Positions 61,834-64,000 of a stretch of DNA of 64,000 bases are shown piece by piece (position 1 is the first letter of the stretch; each line of letters starts with the position of its first letter). The notes under the pieces were generated by a model, which did no database searches, had not been told where the DNA came from, and saw only the letters and a program-made list of their open reading frames with translations. The position numbers were made by a program, and so were the translations under genes. This stretch comes from Micromonospora chersina (GTDB lineage: Bacteria; Actinomycetota; Actinomycetes; Mycobacteriales; Micromonosporaceae): the NCBI RefSeq assembly GCF_900091475.1, contig NZ_FMIB01000002.1:6262001-6326000 (forward strand). The letters run 5' to 3'.

Positions 61834-63972
61834 TCAGTTGCCGGTCGTGAAACCGGTGATGTCGCCCACCCGGGTCAGCGCCGCGTGCGCGGCGGCCACG
61901 ATCCGGTCGGGGGTGAACCCGAACTGCTCGAAGAGCACGGAGTGCGGCGCGCTCGCCCCGTAGTGCTCAAGGCTCACGCTCTCGCCGCTGTCGCCGACGA
62001 TCGCCCGCCAGGACATGCCGATGCCCGCCTCCACGCTCACCCGTGCCTTTACCCCGCGCGGCAGGACCGACTCCCGGTACGCCTCGTCCTGCGCGAAGAA
62101 CCATTCCTGGCAGGGCATGGAGACGACCCGGGTGGGGGTGCCGTCGGCCTCCAGCCGCTCCCGGGCGGTGAGGCAGAGCTGCACCTCGGAGCCGGTGCCC
62201 ACGATGATCACCTGGGGCTTGCCGCCGGACGCCTCGGCCAGCACGTAGCCGCCCTTCGCGGTGCCCTCGGCGCCGGCCAGTTCGGTGCGGTCGAGGGTCG
62301 GCAGCGCCTGCCGGCTGAGCGCCAGCGCGGTGGGCCGGTCGGTGTGCTCCAGGGCCTGCCGCCAGGCCCAGGCGGTCTCGTTGGCGTCGGCCGGGCGGAC
62401 CACGTCCAGGCCGGGGATGGCACGCAGCGCGGTCAGGTGCTCCACCGGCTGGTGGGTCGGGCCGTCCTCGCCGAGGCCGATCGAGTCGTGCGTCCAGACG
62501 TAGACCACCGGGAGCTTCATCAGCGCGGCGAGCCGCACCGAGGGGCGCATGTAGTCGCTGAACACCAGGAACGTGCCGCCGTACGGGCGGGTGCCGCCGT
62601 GCAGGGCGATGCCGTTGAGGATCGCGCCCATGGCGTGCTCGCGGATGCCGAAGTGCAGGGTGCGGCCGTACTCGTCGCCCGGGAAGTCCTTGGTGGCGTG
62701 CTCGGCCGGGACGAAGGACGGCTCGCCCTTCATGGTGGTGTTGTTGCTCTCCGCGAGGTCGGCGGAGCCGCCCCACAGCTCGGGCAGCACCGGGGCGAGG
62801 GCCTCCAGGACCTTGCCGGAGGCCGCCCGGGTGGCCACGCCCTTGGCGTCGGCCGGGAAGGTCGGCAGCGCGTCGGTCCAGCCCGTCGGCAGGGTGCGGG
62901 TGGACATCCGGTCCCACAGCGCCTTGCGCTCCGGGTTGGCCTGCGCCCAGGCGTCGAACGTGGTGGTCCACGCGGCCTGCGCCTCGGCGCCCCGGTCCAT
63001 GACCTGGCGGGCGTGCTTGAGCACCTCGTCGTCGACCTCGAAGGTGCGCTCCGGGTCGAAGCCGAGGACCTGCTTGGTGGCCTTCACCTCGTCGGCGCCG
63101 AGCGCCGAGCCGTGGATCTTGCCGGTGTTCTGCTTGTTGGGGGCGGGCCAGCCGATGATGGTGCGCAGCGCGATGAAGGAGGGGCGGTCGGTCTCCGCCT
63201 TCGCGGCCAGCAGCGCCTCGTAGAGGGCTTCGACATCCTCGTGGTAGTCACCCTGGTCGGCGTCGCCGCGGCGCCAGTCGACCGTCTGGACGTGCCAGCC
63301 GTACGCCTCGTAGCGGGCGGCCACGTCCTCGCTCTTGGCGATCCGGGTGTCGTCCTCGATCGAGATCTCGTTGTCGTCGTAGATCAGGCAGAGGTTGCCG
63401 AGCTGCTGGTGGGCGGCGAGCGCGCTCGCCTCGTGGCTGATGCCCTCCTCGATGTCGCCGTCGGAGGCGATGCACCAGACGTCGTGGCGGAACGGGGAGT
63501 CGGCCCGGTCCGGCTCCGGGTCGAACAGGCCGCGCTCGCGGCGCGCCGCCATCGCCATGCCGACCGCGTTGCCGATGCCCTGGCCGAGCGGGCCCGTGGT
63601 GGTCTCCACGCCCGGGGTGTGGCCGTGCTCCGGGTGGCCCGGGGTGAGCGAGCCCCACTGGCGCAGCGCCTTGAGGTCGTCCAGGGCCAGCGGGTAGCCG
63701 GAGAGGAAGAGCTGGATGTAGAGGGTCAGGCTGGAGTGCCCGGCGGACAGCACGAACCGGTCCCGGCCGGGCCAGTTCGGGTCGGCCGGGTTGTGCCGCA
63801 TGACCCGGTTGAAGAGCAGGTACGCCGCCGGGGCGAGGCTCATGGCCGTGCCCGGGTGGCCGTTGCCGGATTTCTCCACGGCGTCCATGGCCAGCACGCG
63901 GACCGTGTCGACGGCCCTGCGGTCGAGGTCGGACCAGTTGAGAGCGGGAAGCTCGGGTCGGTTGGCAGCCAC
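61834..63972 (-). CDS. tkt: Transketolase
   Basis: A 712-residue TPP enzyme: [19 protein letters not shown], the TPP/Mg site [16 protein letters not shown] and DDNEIS, and a C-terminal domain with the [16 protein letters not shown] loop. It moves two-carbon units between sugar phosphates. First gene of the cluster seen here; GTG 63972 with GAGGAG 11 nt upstream, and the promoter lies beyond the window edge. Confidence 0.97.
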   Translation of the reverse strand: MAANRPELPALNWSDLDRRAVDTVRVLAMDAVEKSGNGHPGTAMSLAPAAYLLFNRVMRHNPADPNWPGRDRFVLSAGHSSLTLYIQLFLSGYPLALDDLKALRQWGSLTPGHPEHGHTPGVETTTGPLGQGIGNAVGMAMAARRERGLFDPEPDRADSPFRHDVWCIASDGDIEEGISHEASALAAHQQLGNLCLIYDDNEISIEDDTRIAKSEDVAARYEAYGWHVQTVDWRRGDADQGDYHEDVEALYEALLAAKAETDRPSFIALRTIIGWPAPNKQNTGKIHGSALGADEVKATKQVLGFDPERTFEVDDEVLKHARQVMDRGAEAQAAWTTTFDAWAQANPERKALWDRMSTRTLPTGWTDALPTFPADAKGVATRAASGKVLEALAPVLPELWGGSADLAESNNTTMKGEPSFVPAEHATKDFPGDEYGRTLHFGIREHAMGAILNGIALHGGTRPYGGTFLVFSDYMRPSVRLAALMKLPVVYVWTHDSIGLGEDGPTHQPVEHLTALRAIPGLDVVRPADANETAWAWRQALEHTDRPTALALSRQALPTLDRTELAGAEGTAKGGYVLAEASGGKPQVIIVGTGSEVQLCLTARERLEADGTPTRVVSMPCQEWFFAQDEAYRESVLPRGVKARVSVEAGIGMSWRAIVGDSGESVSLEHYGASAPHSVLFEQFGFTPDRIVAAAHAALTRVGDITGFTTGN

Positions 63973-64000
63973 GATGGTTGTGCTCCTCGGCAGATGGGCG

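Noticed and set aside
58968..61850. A 960-codon plus-strand open frame across pgi and tal
   Set aside because: It is antisense to two confident enzymes and shows no domain.

Overview
This 64 kb window is chromosomal DNA of a very GC-rich actinobacterium. Genes for RbpA, WhiA, OpcA, a mycothiol-type maleylpyruvate isomerase, a UPF0157 (GrpB-like) tail on CoaE and many apparently leaderless genes (a TANNNT box 6-7 nt before the start codon) all point to Actinomycetia. The gene order and the dispersed palindromes suggest Micromonospora or a close relative. That genus call is an inference, not a measurement. I see no rRNA, tRNA, insertion sequence, prophage or CRISPR array.

Layout. (1) 1-9.3 kb: 3' part of polA, a DUF3140/DUF2945 pair, a methyltransferase, rpsA, coaE fused to a GrpB-like domain, a membrane-anchored unknown protein and a poorly coding stretch of about 0.8 kb. 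(2) 9.3-17.4 kb: uvrB, an AraC-type regulator with a repeat expansion inside its DNA-binding region, a VOC protein, an XRE/DUF5753 regulator, an antibiotic-biosynthesis-monooxygenase-type protein, pnuC-nadR (NAD salvage), and a TerC-family exporter behind what I read as a yybP-ykoY manganese riboswitch. (3) 17.4-31.9 kb: a muropeptide-recycling pair (dipeptide epimerase plus NlpC/P60), a tyrosine phosphatase, a beta-lactamase-fold hydrolase, a methyltransferase, typA, a DedA-dead-PAP2 fusion, a lytic transglycosylase lipoprotein, a divergent MMPL/MarR pair, a CocE-type hydrolase and an unknown LAS-peptidase-like protein. (4) 32-38.6 kb: ArsR-MFS with a triplicated 60-bp element at the junction, cspA, a methyltransferase, a small DedA protein, an MBL hydrolase with a mycothiol-dependent isomerase, and rsgA. 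(5) 38.8-48.1 kb: uvrA, a Rieske lipoprotein, uvrC, a 1.1 kb repeat-rich intergenic region, a secreted C39-like peptidase, and recQ. (6) 48.3-64 kb: rapZ-yvcK-whiA, gap-pgk-tpiA-secG, rbpA, and the minus-strand pentose phosphate cluster tkt-tal-pgi-zwf-opcA-pgl.

How the genes fit together. Repair functions are dense here: polA, uvrB, uvrA, uvrC and recQ, so all three UvrABC subunits lie within 35 kb. Lower glycolysis (gap, pgk, tpiA) and the pentose phosphate genes face each other across rbpA and a palindromic repeat, giving a central-carbon block that RapZ/YvcK also borders. The most notable unannotated structures are the Mn-type riboswitch before terC, the five-unit structured repeat before the C39-like peptidase, the 60-bp triplication at arsR/MFS, and the repeat insertion in the AraC regulator.
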